From: Plotosus lineatus
Lineage: Eukaryota; Chordata; Actinopteri; Siluriformes; Plotosidae
Reading direction: 5' to 3'
DNA: 64,000 nucleotides
Assembly (NCBI GenBank): GCA_024760905.1
Contig: CM045734.1
Coordinates: 45,388,064-45,452,063, forward strand
Below are positions 48,701-57,876 of this stretch, in pieces. Every line of letters starts with the position of its first letter. Position 1 is the first letter of the stretch. A program made the translations under genes and the position numbers. The notes below the pieces were generated by a model. The model worked only from the letters and a program-made list of their open reading frames with translations, was not told the DNA's origin and made no database searches.

Positions 48701-51572
48701 TTGCATGTTTTCTCTGTACTTGGGTAGGCTTCCTTCCACAGCCAAAATACATGTACATCAGGCTAACTGGCTATTCCAGTTTACTGTTAGGTGTGGGTGC
48801 AACTGTGGATGGTTTTTGTGTTTGAGTGTGTGTATTGTTTCTCCTTTAAAAGATGTGCCAAGAACCATGCATCCTTTCAGTTCAAAAGGTACATAAAGTA
48901 TGAAAACATTTTATAATGACAAACGTTTAATAGTAACACAAAAAACCCAATACAATACAGGTCCTGATATGAATAAAATGGGCTTTAATAAACAAATTTG
49001 TGGTGCCGGGCTCATGATTAGGAGGTTGTGTGTTCGAATCCCAGTTAGACTTCCACTTTCAGACTCCTGGGCAAGGACTTAACCACAAGTGTGGCTCTGT
49101 TCACCCAGCAGTATAAATGGGTACCAGATGGGTACCAATGGGAAGGTAGCCTGCGATGGACTAGCGTCCCATCCTGGGAGTTGAACTCCTGGTCGCTTCA
49201 CGCTATGGAAACCAGGAATAAGCACCGGCCTGATGAGCCACTATGAATCGGGTGTAAAAAGCCCAAAAGTGTGTGTGTGTGTGTGTGTATTGTGTGTTGC
49301 TCTATGATTGTCTGGTGAGCTTTTCAGGGTGTATCATGCTTTCAACCAGTGTCAGCTGAGATAGGCTTGAGCCACCCCCCAAGACCCTAATAGGATCAAG
49401 TAGATGGGCAAATGAGTGAGTGAGATGCTTTGAGTATGTTGCAGTCAATTTAAACAGCTATATTTAACTTTTCAGAAACCCTCTAACCAAATCTTATTAC
49501 ATTTTAAGCAAATCCATTTTTAATAGATTGCGGTTGTTCTGGAATATAAGTTGATGCAAATCGGTTTAGTGTTGCTGTTAGTGGTTAAAGAAAATGCTCT
49601 CCAGGTTGGCTTTATCAGAGCACACCCATCTCCTGCCCTCTCTCACCCCAAGCAAGCAGGGCTGCGCTGCACTGCAGGTGGAGAATGAAAATATGAGGGT
49701 GGCGTAGAGGATCCAGATAGCTGATGGTGCCAGATAAGAGCCCTCTGAGGGAGGTAAAGGAGATGAGCCAGCCCCTATTAATGAGGGCCGCACTGGAGTT
49801 TTCAAATCACTACTTGGCTCTGAGTTTCTTCCCGCTGAAATGGAAAGTCAGGCTTGAATACGTATGCGCATGCTATGGTTTCCCATTAACATAATCCCAA
49901 ATTATGTGAATGTTTAAGATGAATGATATACAGTAATACTAAATGAACGAATGTATTCTCAGACTATGATGTTCAATGAATTTAGCAAAAAATTGAGTTG
50001 GATTAACATCAACATATAAATTGGACTGTTCTTTAGGCAGACCATCATACATCCTAATTCCTGTTGTGACACATTCCAGATGCTTATTCCTGCTTTTCAT
50101 GTTTCGCTGGAGCATATTCAGAAAAATACAGTTCATTGTTTGTTGTATTTGTCATAGGCAATATGTGAAGCCTAGCATCGCTTAAATAACAGTTTATAAA
50201 GCTGTCTAGAATTGATGGGGTAAACAATAAATGCTGACATATTACTGCCTGACAGAAATCAAATTCCATAAAGCTGAAATTGAAAAACCCCCTCAAGCCG
50301 CCATGCTGCTGACTAGACAGCTCATTTTAAAGTTCTCACAAGATGGAGGAAAATAAGGCAGAATGTGTTGCAGTTTATTTTTAAGGACGAACCACAGGCT
50401 ATACCTTTTTGTTGTTCTTATTTCATGATGACACATGCACACCTTTTGTTTTAAGTAGCAGGACTGTTTCAGAAATCGACACTTGTGCTCTATGTACTAT
50501 GGTGAAGGTGGCATATTGGTTCCAGAATTATTGGTACTCCTTGGTTAAAAGGGAAACAATGCTGTTTGTTATTTATTAGCCTAATCCCACTATGAAAATA
50601 TTTTAGGACTGATGATTTGCTGTTAATTGGTGCATGCATCAATGAATTATTGGCACCCCACACAAGTTTGCCTCTCCCTTGACCATCATGACAGCACTAA
50701 GCCTTGATAATGCTTGATAAGATATGAAAAATGTGCAGGGTTCTGAGATCATTCTTCAGTGCAAAGTCTGTCCTGGTCCGCCATGGTTCTGGGCCTGTTA
50801 TTGTGATCTGTTCTCTTTAACTTGCCCCACACGAAACTGGGATGCCCATTTTAAAAGCTGTGATGATTTAAAGCGTAATGGTATTGGTCATCTTTACAGC
50901 ATAATTTGTGTGTAATGTAGTATGTTTATGCAATACAGAGCTTATTTTATCATACTTGACCAAGAAAAGCATGATACCAGGCAATTTTGTTCATAATAAC
51001 TTTATAATGCAACCATCCTTTTTTTTCTTAGATCAAACCAATTACCAGCCTTTACTGGAATAAAGTTGATGTTTTGTCTCATTTGACCACTTACATTTGA
51101 AGCTTTGAAACCCCCATCTTATAAATAAAAATAACACATAAATGTGAGCATGCTTCAGTTTCGTTAGTTTACAAGAATTCTTAAGGGTGCCAATCACTGA
51201 CTGTGTTTTTGTTCAAGTGGATTTTAGAATAAATTTATTTCAATTAGAGTTTCAATTAGAGCCCTTTTACTCAATTTCACACATAGTGCCAATAATTCTG
51301 GAGCTGACTGTATTCTTATTTTATATTTCCAGTTACATTAATCTCTCCCTGTGTGGGTGTTTTTGTGTGTCTGTACGTGAATCATTTTACTTTGAAGCAG
51401 ATGCCCAGTGCAGATAGCCTTCTGTCCAGCCACAACATGTCCCAGCAATACCGTATGCACTCCTACTATTCTGCAGCCTCCTACCTAAGTCAGGGCTTGG
51501 GCACGGCTGCCTGCATGCCCCCCATTTTCACCCTGGAGGACAACAACATCTGCCCTGAGCCCAAAACAGCAG
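32282..51572 (+). CDS. dmrt1: dmrt1, doublesex- and mab-3-related transcription factor 1 (exons 1-4, 3' end outside window)
   Basis: Joined exons: 32282-32503, 33539-33716, 38317-38474, 51401-51572. They give 243 codons plus one base, all in phase. Known role: nuclear DM-domain transcription factor that binds DNA through intertwined zinc sites and promotes male gonad fate; copies or alleles of it determine sex in some fish and birds. Seen: the DM domain at residues 30-74, extended into exon 2 ([12 protein letters not shown]), the conserved tyrosine-rich DMRT1 segment in exon 3, and the [11 protein letters not shown] block in exon 4. The terminal exon is not found by 64000. The sequence resembles teleost Dmrt1 ([20 protein letters not shown]). 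Its place downstream of kank1 in the same orientation matches the vertebrate order. Confidence 0.95.
32504..33538 (+). other. dmrt1: dmrt1 intron 1
   Basis: 1.0 kb, AT-rich, with an (ATTT)n run near 33367-33394. The start repeats a gctaac/tagcta-type motif several times (32508-32567). No repeat family or coding sequence recognised. Confidence 0.75.
33539..33716 (+). CDS. dmrt1: dmrt1 exon 2
   Basis: The acceptor is tttcttcag at 33538 and the donor GTGAGA at 33717. It encodes [19 protein letters not shown], the end of the DM-domain region, then [16 protein letters not shown], which contains a VKNEP sequence resembling a sumoylation-type psi-KxE motif (inference). A Ser-rich linker follows. 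It enters in phase 0 and leaves in phase 1. Confidence 0.95.
35433..35690 (-). mobile_element. Chimeric SINE, reverse copy, head lost
   Basis: The alternate tail (gaaccgcttaattctaattag ... cagctcgccaggccatcgcagggc) joins the main SINE body at agaaactcgctgacagctatgc, as in the copy at 30959. It ends at a 15-G run (35674-35688), and the tRNA head is missing. Confidence 0.7.
36045..36712 (+). mobile_element. TTAA-flanked nonautonomous DNA element with a small ORF
   Basis: 668 bp, bounded by TTAA on both sides (36041-36044, 36713-36716). The ends are AGGGTACCTGTA and, reversed, AGGGTGCCTGTA. A TTAA target is typical of piggyBac and Kolobok elements; AGGG ends would suit Kolobok but I cannot decide. 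It carries the 62-residue ORF at 36336-36524. Confidence 0.75.
36336..36524 (+). CDS. Small acidic ORF inside the TTAA-flanked element
   Basis: Encodes 62 residues beginning [20 protein letters not shown], then an acidic Ser/Asp/Glu stretch ([14 protein letters not shown]). It is probably the N-terminal remnant of an accessory or transposon protein. The GYLYEP motif followed by acidic residues recalls element-associated proteins with YxFEP motifs in fish, but I cannot confirm this. No domain with catalytic residues is present. Confidence 0.4.
   Translation: MDEDNFVEGLGYLYEPLKKDDPHLVKSDQESDNSEDDIGESAEALTQENRSKQPAVNDVMSR
37035..37275 (-). mobile_element. Dispersed repeat fragment (alternate-tail family)
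   Basis: cagctcgctaggccattgcagggcc, then cacctaggagtgattttgaac and gaaactggagtacccagagg, a pattern that recurs, diverged, at 35740-35905 and about 48655-48800. The family is common in fish by my recollection. Supplies the tail seen on the chimeric SINEs. Confidence 0.6.
38317..38474 (+). CDS. dmrt1: dmrt1 exon 3 (Tyr-rich DMRT1-specific region)
   Basis: The acceptor is gtttcag at 38316 and the donor GTAAGA at 38475. It encodes [17 protein letters not shown], then [20 protein letters not shown] and [14 protein letters not shown]. The DLV.D..YY.FYQPS.YP.YY..LYN block is the DMRT1-specific conserved segment found in fish and tetrapods. It enters in phase 1 and leaves in phase 0. Confidence 0.95.
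38870..39227 (+). mobile_element. tRNA-derived SINE, full length
   Basis: A head with A box TGGTCGAGTGG and B box GGTTCGAGTCC, and the complete tail to gccgaaaggaagacagac. The C tract at 38965-38974 is expanded. No clean target duplication found. Confidence 0.88.
39330..39655 (+). mobile_element. tRNA-derived SINE, internally shortened
   Basis: The decayed A-box region (agtggtttggataggg) and the segment after the B box lack about 30 nt compared with other copies. The tail ends gccgaaaagaagg, next to a GT microsatellite. Confidence 0.8.
39661..39720. repeat. (GT)n and (TA)n microsatellite
   Basis: GT to about 39698, then TA. It abuts the SINE tail, as often seen where SINE tails seed simple repeats. 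Confidence 0.95.
40840..41318 (-). mobile_element. CAGGGATCCCTC-family MITE
   Basis: TA at 40838-40839, then CAGGGATCCCTCGTTACTTT. The internal sequence (cttcagtgcatct, aaggccaattatgca) and the right part (gatctcggtcccaattaactg) match the family. The right end is mutated. Confidence 0.72.
41594..44764 (+). mobile_element. RTE-like non-LTR retrotransposon (LINE), near full length
   Basis: 3.17 kb between a 10-bp target-site duplication ACTTTACATG (41584-41593 and 44765-44774). It has a GC-richer 5' leader (cagccgtgaggg repeated three times), a single endonuclease-reverse transcriptase region, and a short 3' tail cagatgattcgctgtggcaa...gaagacg shared with the SINEs. There is no poly(A) tail. 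The clade (RTE-type, possibly RTE-X) is my recollection, not a search result. Confidence 0.88.
41917..44736 (+). pseudogene. LINE endonuclease-reverse transcriptase ORF, decayed
   Basis: Order: AP-type endonuclease ([41 protein letters not shown]), linker, then reverse transcriptase ([66 protein letters not shown]) and a C-terminal [14 protein letters not shown] segment. The RT ADD catalytic pair is intact. The start codon equivalent to 59598 is AGG here (41917). Frameshifts fall near 42175, 42400, 43240-43310 and 44215, so it cannot make a full protein. Confidence 0.88.
45202..47642. mobile_element. TA-flanked element with long inverted arms (fold-back), CAGTAGGCCC ends
   Basis: 2.44 kb with TA at 45200-45201 and 47643-47644. 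The left end is CAGTATGCCCTTGACTATTC; the right end, reversed, is CAGTAGGCTCTTGACTATTC. The left arm (45202 to about 45800) reappears inverted on the right (about 46260-46520, resuming 47240-47642), with a central segment between. The right arm is interrupted by about 0.7 kb starting with another CAGTAGGCCCTCGACTTTCG end at 46523. No transposase ORF. Ends resemble pogo/Tigger elements. Confidence 0.75.
48655..49410. mobile_element. Composite of tail-family fragments and a second tRNA-like SINE
   Basis: 48655-48800 is a tail-family fragment (gtttgcatgttttctctgta). 48990-49262 is a different tRNA-like SINE with B box GTTCGAATCCC at 49032 and a body containing gatggactagcgtcccatcc. A short GT run follows, then another tail-family part (gtgagcttttcagggtgtat, 49314-49405). 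Confidence 0.55.
50516..51310. mobile_element. TA-flanked element with CCAGAATTATTGG inverted ends
   Basis: The left end ttggttccagaattattgg and right end ccaataattctggagctgac are inverted copies, with TA at 50514-50515 and 51311-51312. It is probably a decayed Tc1/mariner-type element. No transposase remains recognisable. It stops 90 nt before dmrt1 exon 4. Confidence 0.6.
51401..51572 (+). CDS. dmrt1: dmrt1 exon 4
   Basis: The acceptor is tttgaagcag at 51400 and the donor GTCAGT at 51573. It encodes [20 protein letters not shown] and [20 protein letters not shown], then [16 protein letters not shown]. This matches the conserved [11 protein letters not shown]...SYLxQ region of Dmrt1. It leaves in phase 1 into intron 4, which runs at least 12.4 kb to the window end. 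A TA-flanked element ends about 90 nt upstream of this exon. Confidence 0.95.
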
Positions 51573-53052
51573 GTCAGTGACTTCGTCATTCTCCTGCCCC
51601 CTCCTCTTTTCTATCTCACATACGCACTTATGCCCATATCACTCACAGGCCCATAAAGTTTTATCCAGAGTTTATCAACAGCGTGTGCAAAGTACAACCG
51701 AGGGAGGTTCACTCTGCAAGTCAAGAGTGCCATAAAATTCACACAAATAAATAAATTCAAAAGTAAAACTTTTATTATGGCTATTTGTTCTTAGGTCTTG
51801 GGATTTTAAGTGACATTAGCTGCACATACAGATTCAGAAGTCACACTCTTTTAATACTCTAATTTCTTTATGTTGCAGATATCATAAATTCACATAAGTC
51901 TGACTGGTGGCTGGTTCTGATCTGCCCAGTGCAGATTAATTTATAAATGAATGCTTGAGAAGTTATGTTGACAGAGCCCTTGCATACTTTTTTTAATAGA
52001 CCCAGTGTTCCCCTATCTTCTGAAAGCCTTTACCTGTTCTGGTTTTTGATAAATTTTACAAGGTGCCTACCCATGAGGGTGCCTGTCCCACTGCACTCTC
52101 ACTCCAGGGTGTCCTACGCTCCACTACAGCACAAAAGCACTCCAGTCTGGGTGGTCTCAAAACACTGATCCTAACTGCCCACTTACTGGGTGATAGCAGG
52201 CTGTTTCCTGTGATACATTATGTGAGATCTGCTTGCATGCCAGTGCTAAAAGTGATTTATAAATGAATGCATACATTTAAATTACTGATTCAAATTATAT
52301 AGCTTAGTGTTTAGTTGAAATTTGTTTCTTTTAATTTTCTATTACAGCATACAAGCTTTTTTTGTTTTTACATACCCAGTAAGCACATAATGGACAATGA
52401 CACTCAAACCTTATGCCACAGAGCATAATATATTATGTTCGAAGACAGCAAGGTAATTTATCTAATTTCAATGGTGAATAAACCTTTGACTGTTATGGGA
52501 TATTTTGACAGATCAGGCTATTGGTAAAAATCATAGAAAAACATACAAATCAAGGCTAGTATTCTAAATCCTGTGACAAATGCTAGTGTGCTGATAATTC
52601 TCTGCATGGCTAGCTTGGAATAGCTGCCATAGGCCTAATTTTCATATAATGCATTTTTTTCTGAGTACAGATGAGATATTTGTGTGCATTGGGCGGCATC
52701 CTATGTTTCCTATATGATGTGATTAATTTATCATCTTACAACTTTCTTTCTTTCATCTTACAACATATTTCATTAATACATAAGAGATATTTCAAGTGTA
52801 ACCATTTAGGAAATTATATTAACTTGAACTGTTGTGAAATAAAATGGCTTATCAAAATAAGTCAGTTTTGCTTTGCTTGACCCAATCTACCCTTTTCTGA
52901 TGTTCTTTATTAGGAGTATCATGGCCATAAACTTATATGCATGGCCAGTCTGCTATGGCTAGAAAGCACTACAGGGAGTTGCCTCCTATTGTAGTGTGGT
53001 CTAGAATAGCACTCAGATTGTATACCCTTTCTTTTATTATTATTTCAACCAC

Positions 53053-53092
<40 letters not shown>

Positions 53093-53289
53093 AAAACCCC
53101 TGTAATTTTCAGCTGTATTTACTCGGTGCAACTGGGAACCGCCAAATGAAATCTCTAATGAAAGTTCAGAAAACTTGAGTTTGTTAAAGGATAATCCCAT
53201 GTGTCTGTACTTTTTGGAAATGTTTTGGTTTGAATACAGCCATGTCTGCTGGGATATTTCACTTTTAACTTGAACATCTAATCTGCACA

Positions 53290-54715
53290 ATATTACTCAC
53301 TCCTCTTTATAGATTTGTTCATGCTCAGTCAGATTGTATGGTGACTGTTGGTGGACTGCAGCCTTCAAGCCATGCCACAGATTTTCAATAATGTTTAAAT
53401 CTCAGCTCTGATGAGTTCACAAAAGGGCATTCACCTTTTGCCCCTTCAGCTACCGTGTGCTTCAAGTCATTGTCATGTCATGTTCTTCCCACTGTGAACT
53501 TTCTGACAGAGGGTAGCAGGTGCTTCTCAATAATTTGATGGCATTCTGAAGGTATTTTGCAACATTTATTTTTCTTTCTATCGTAACAAGTGCCCCGGTC
53601 TTGTTGCAGAGAAACTCTCCCACAACAGGCTGCTTTACTGTACCCAAAGCTTTAATGCTGATATGGTGTTCTTTGGATGATAAGCTCTAATGGCGTTCTG
53701 CCTGATATACCATTTGGTGTTGTGACCAAATAGTTCAACTTTGGTCTCACTTGACCATAGCCTTTTTTTTTGTGAGCCTCAGAATCTCAATTGAAACTTG
53801 AGAAATGGTATTTTTCTTGCAGCCTTCCCATACAAGCCAAAGTTTCAATAGTTGGCCTGAATTGAGAAGGGTAATAGTCGCGTCAAAAACACTTTCTGCT
53901 TCTTGATTATGGGCAGTACTGTGCTTATAAGAATTGAGCAAACCTTTGAAGCATTTGCATATTCATTTACTGCTTGCCTACAGTTTTCTCCTTGTGATCT
54001 TTGACAGTGCCTTGCCACTTGTGTTTGGGCACAGGACTGCTTTAGGATTTGTTTTATTTGTGCTGAACTAATCAAAAATCATTGCAGTTGATCATAGGTG
54101 GAAGCCAATTAGCTTACTCTGCAGTGGTGAGTGTGATTGATTACACCTGATTGAATGAAAAATTTTTTAAGAGGGGTTCTACTCTGTTGATGCTTAAAAA
54201 ATGGGGTTCATGTTTTCTTATACCCACTCTACCTAGAGGCCATACCACAAGATGTATACACAGATAGACTGCAAATTAGCCTCTACTAAAGTGATGGAAT
54301 GTGTGGGGAAGTAATGAATCTGTTCATGATCCAAAACATATGAGCTCATTGTCAAGCATGGTGGAGTGTAGTGGCTTGATCTTGCATGGCCGCTTTTGGA
54401 ACGGTACCATTAATCTTTATTTCTTCAGCCTTGGAGGTTATTTCTTTCAGTGAGGTATGTCAGTACTTTTGCCATTAAGCAGATTTGGGAAAACCTACCA
54501 GCCTGATTTCCATGAAACGTGGTGGAAGCGTGTAACACAGACCAAGAAAACCCCCTTTACAGTTTAGAACAAATCTGAATCCCTGGGTGGATCAATGATT
54601 TTCACTAACACTGCGAGATATATGGCCGTTGCATGGTATTTGTCCTTTGCAGTGGTCTGTGCTTAATGTAGGTCTCAACTCTAGTAAATGGCATTAAAGT
54701 TCAGTAGAGGGTATA
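53290..54715 (-). mobile_element. Decayed Tc1-type transposon sequence(s)
   Basis: Read on the minus strand near 53716-53758, WSSETKVELFGHN corresponds to the Tc1 WSDETKVELFGHN block, with the first catalytic Asp changed to Ser. Neighbouring stretches (cagattttcaataatgtttaaatc, gtcattgtcatgtcatgttc) match Tc1-type sequence. From about 54300 on, plus-strand Tc1-like pieces (aagcatggtggagtgtagtgg) suggest a second element. Confidence 0.6.
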
Positions 54716-54960
54716 TACTTTGGCACATGGCACATGCCACCCTCATATGGACGAATTTCCAAAGCAAATTGCACATAGCTGCAGGGCAAACTGCAAACAG
54801 TGATTCTCTTAAATTAAAGGCAGTTGGGCTCATTTTTCTATACAGTCTTCCAAAGAAACAATGATGCATAGACAAGACATATGTCAAGGATTTGGCTTTA
54901 TCTATCAATATTTTTATAAAACAAAACCCACTGTATATGAGCAATATAATAGTCATAATA

Positions 54961-55698
54961 CAAGCAAACCTCGGTTTCCGGTTTGTTTGAATTTTGGATC
55001 TATTTTTCCCCATTACAAGTAATGTAAATGGTCTTAATCCGTTCTGTCGTCTTTTGAACAGAAGCTTTACAGTACCGTTACTTGTACCCTAGGTCTGCAA
55101 ATTAAGTGAAAAATTATTGAATACAGTACACGAAAATAAAAAGCACAGTAGAGTTAAAGCATAAGAACAATAAAGATAGGAATTTTTACCTTTGTGGTGG
55201 TCAGCAGTTGGCATACGTAAATGTTGGAGAGGGAGAGAGGAGGAGGATCCCCTTCCATAACAGCTTCAGGTGAATTAGCCAAAGGTGTTTTTTCTCTTGC
55301 TACTCTCTTTGGCGTGGATGGCTCTTCTTCAGGATGTCCCTTTCTTTTCTTGAAGAACTTTGTAACGTGGCTTGTTTCTGCCTTCTTTGCAAAACCTTAT
55401 GGAAGTGGCTCATGACCTCATCGTTAAAGGTGTTCACTGCTTTTCCAGCTTTAGCTTTATCAGGCTGATACAGCCCAACAACTGCTGGACTTCTGTAAAG
55501 CGTGTATTTCCCCTCCCTCTCGGTCCAGTTTTTTTTCTCGTTTTTGCTTGACTTTTCTTGGCTTTTCTCGCGCTTGTTTCGCATTTGGCTTCCGAATTTT
55601 GTTTGACTTCTGGGACAAAAAAAAAAAAAATCAAATTTTTTTTGGTTGAATACCTATTTGTTCAATGTCTAAAGCGTTCGAGAACCGAGGTTTGCTTG
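54961..55698. mobile_element. TA-flanked element with CAAGCAAACCTCGGTT ends
   Basis: 738 bp with TA on both sides (54959-54960, 55699-55700). The ends CAAGCAAACCTCGG and, reversed, CAAGCAAACCTCGG match perfectly for at least 14 nt. It includes a minus-strand open frame (55300-55584) rich in Lys/Arg/Glu, a possible fragment of a transposase C terminus (SPAVVGLYQPDKA, DEVMSHF), unproven. Confidence 0.75.
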
Positions 55699-56339
55699 TA
55701 CAGGTGTATCTCACCTTACAAAATTAATTCGTTCCAGAGCCTTTTTCTTAACCTGGCTTTTTCGTAAATTGAACCGCATTTTATGTGTAAAACGTGGGAT
55801 TCGTTCCAAGGCTCCCAATACTACCCCCTAAATCCTTTAAAAATTATAAAAGCATATCTTTTAAGACCTCCTCCTGCTTCAATATCGTACCGATGGTAGA
55901 CGGGTTTGGCCATATTCCTTTGCAATATCACTCAACCGCATGCCACGAGCCCACTTCTTCTTTTCACTCGCACCGGGAATCACACGCGTGTGTTGACCAT
56001 GTCTTCTTAGCAGAGTTATAATCCTACAAATGTTTATGGAAGGTTAAAAGCCTGAGTCAAAAAATAAAGCAAGAAACTCATGAAACAACAGTAACACTGT
56101 CCTTTACATGAAAAGCATTATGGGAGATGCAGCTCCATAATAGCCAATGGGAGGGAGCTGTGTCATGCCTCCTCGCCAATGGGAGGCCAGCGGGGGCGGG
56201 ATGTTGGAAGGTAGCTGCGTTATCCTTCCTAGCCAATGGGAGGCCAGCGGGGCGGGATGTTTGAAGATAGTCAATGAGAGAGCAGCTTGTGCAATGTTTG
56301 AATGGCACGTTTGGCACGTTTCATAACTTGTTTCGTATA

Positions 56340-57194
56340 CAGTAGGCCCTTGACTACTCGCGATTTGAGTATTCACGGACTGCCGAGCAGCTCGCACGTG
56401 ATTCAAATTCCTGCTGATTGGTTGAGGTGATGTAATTCACGATGGTTCAATTCCCGTCCTGACTGTGGATCAAGAAAATCCGCATGTTATTGACGTGGTT
56501 TTAAACCTTATGTATGATATTACATGTGCTAAAATCTTCTTTCCCTTTCGGCCTTTCCCTTTTTCTCAGGGGTCGCCACAGCGAATCATTTGATTCGCAT
56601 CTCTGATTTGGCATAGGTTTTCACATCGGATGCTCTTCCTGACACAACCCTTTAGCAAGAAGCAGACACACACTGACGGCTATGCAGCTACTCTTGACAA
56701 AAGTCAGCAATGGTTCTTTTACATGAACCTCTCACCATAGAAGGTGAGAGACATGGCTGGCCTTTGATAACCCAGCTAGCGGCACTGGGGGATTACATAC
56801 ACTAAAATATGCTTCTTAAATACATTCTATAGACAGTCTTACTAATTAATACAGTACTTTAATTTTGCAGTGTGATAATATTTATTATTAAATAAAGCGC
56901 TTAGGCTCCTTACTAGAAGCTGGAGAAGATGCAGGGCATTCAAGTTTGAGTAAATAATAATTAAAAACACACTAAAAAAATGTGAATTCACAATTCAAGG
57001 AGTCACGTGAATGATATGTATGCAAAGGAGAAAAAAAAAGAGGTGTACACATAATCTGCAACCAATCAGCAGGAGAGAGAAACAAAAGCTCTCTGCCATT
57101 GGCGAAGTTTGAATCATGTGCCAGTTACTTCAGGGTTTGTCTGCGAGTATGCGGGGGCACGAGCGCTGAACTGCAAATGGTCAAGGGCCTATTG
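56340..57194. mobile_element. CAGTAGGCCC-family element with a SINE inserted
   Basis: The left end CAGTAGGCCCTTGACTACTC and right end tggtcaagggcctattg are inverted, with TA at 56338-56339 and 57195-57196. It is related to the elements at 45202 and 3560. A reverse SINE interrupts it at about 56536-56792. Confidence 0.78.
56536..56792 (-). mobile_element. tRNA-derived SINE, 5'-truncated, with TSD
   Basis: Reverse copy from the tail (tttccctttcggcctttccc) to the actggggg segment; the tRNA head is missing, as expected from 5'-truncated insertion. The duplicated target ATTACATGTGCTAAAAT (56519-56535) pairs with ATTACATACACTAAAAT (56793-56809). Confidence 0.85.
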
Positions 57195-57222
57195 TATGTA
57201 TATCGATATCTATCTATTTAGC

Positions 57223-57229
57223 CGTGTGT

Positions 57230-57297
<68 letters not shown>

Positions 57298-57327
57298 CAT
57301 TATATATAATATGGGTATATATATATA

Positions 57328-57388
<61 letters not shown>

Positions 57389-57390
57389 AT
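57223..57390. repeat. Compound (GT)n(TA)n microsatellite
   Basis: A GT run then three TA blocks broken by the unit tataatatgggt. Confidence 0.95.
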
Positions 57391-57876
57391 ATGGGTCTGT
57401 TCACGATACTGTTACATTGTCCAACTACCAAACTTAAATAAATATTTACATGTTCGAATTTATTTGTGAATCAATGCATCAAAATCTTTAGTGCATCCCT
57501 CGGAGATATCATGTCAAAATATGTAAATATGGTGAACATAGATTTTGAAATAATTCAAGTACTATAAATACTAATAGTATATACCTTTTTTATGCTGAAG
57601 TTTTGTGACAAGAGAAAGATATCAAGATTTTCTCATCTCGTTGAGCCTCTGCTACGGTCTCCACAGGTCCAATATCAACATGAATCGAAGCACAGGTGCC
57701 GCACAATGAACCACGAAATTTACATGTGCATGGCAAAATTGGTAAGCACCAGACTTAAAGCGGGATGGATAATATACGTAACTTTTCCTGTCCACATTAC
57801 ATGGTGTATCTTGTGCACCCACCGATCACTGATGGATTGGCATTTATTTACTATAGATAATAGAGAGGGCAATGTA

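Larger units (their letters stand above)
38475..51400 (+). other. dmrt1: dmrt1 intron 3
   Basis: 12.9 kb. Holds SINEs (about 38870-39227, 39330-39655), TA/GT microsatellites (38704-38740, 39661-39720), a MITE (40840-41318), a LINE (41594-44764), the fold-back element (45202-47642), a second SINE-like family (48990-49262), tail-family fragments and a TIR element (50516-51310). 49600-49850 is GC-richer unique-looking sequence. No coding sequence other than transposon. Confidence 0.85.

Noticed and set aside
53462..54075. Minus-strand frames of 60-76 residues
   Set aside because: They fall in decayed Tc1 sequence; only the WSSETKVELFGHN block is meaningful.
57109..57469. Cys/Val- and Ile/Tyr-rich open frames
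   Set aside because: They are translations of GT and TA microsatellites; the same holds at 234-419, 3224-3460, 6977-7171 and 39484-39828.
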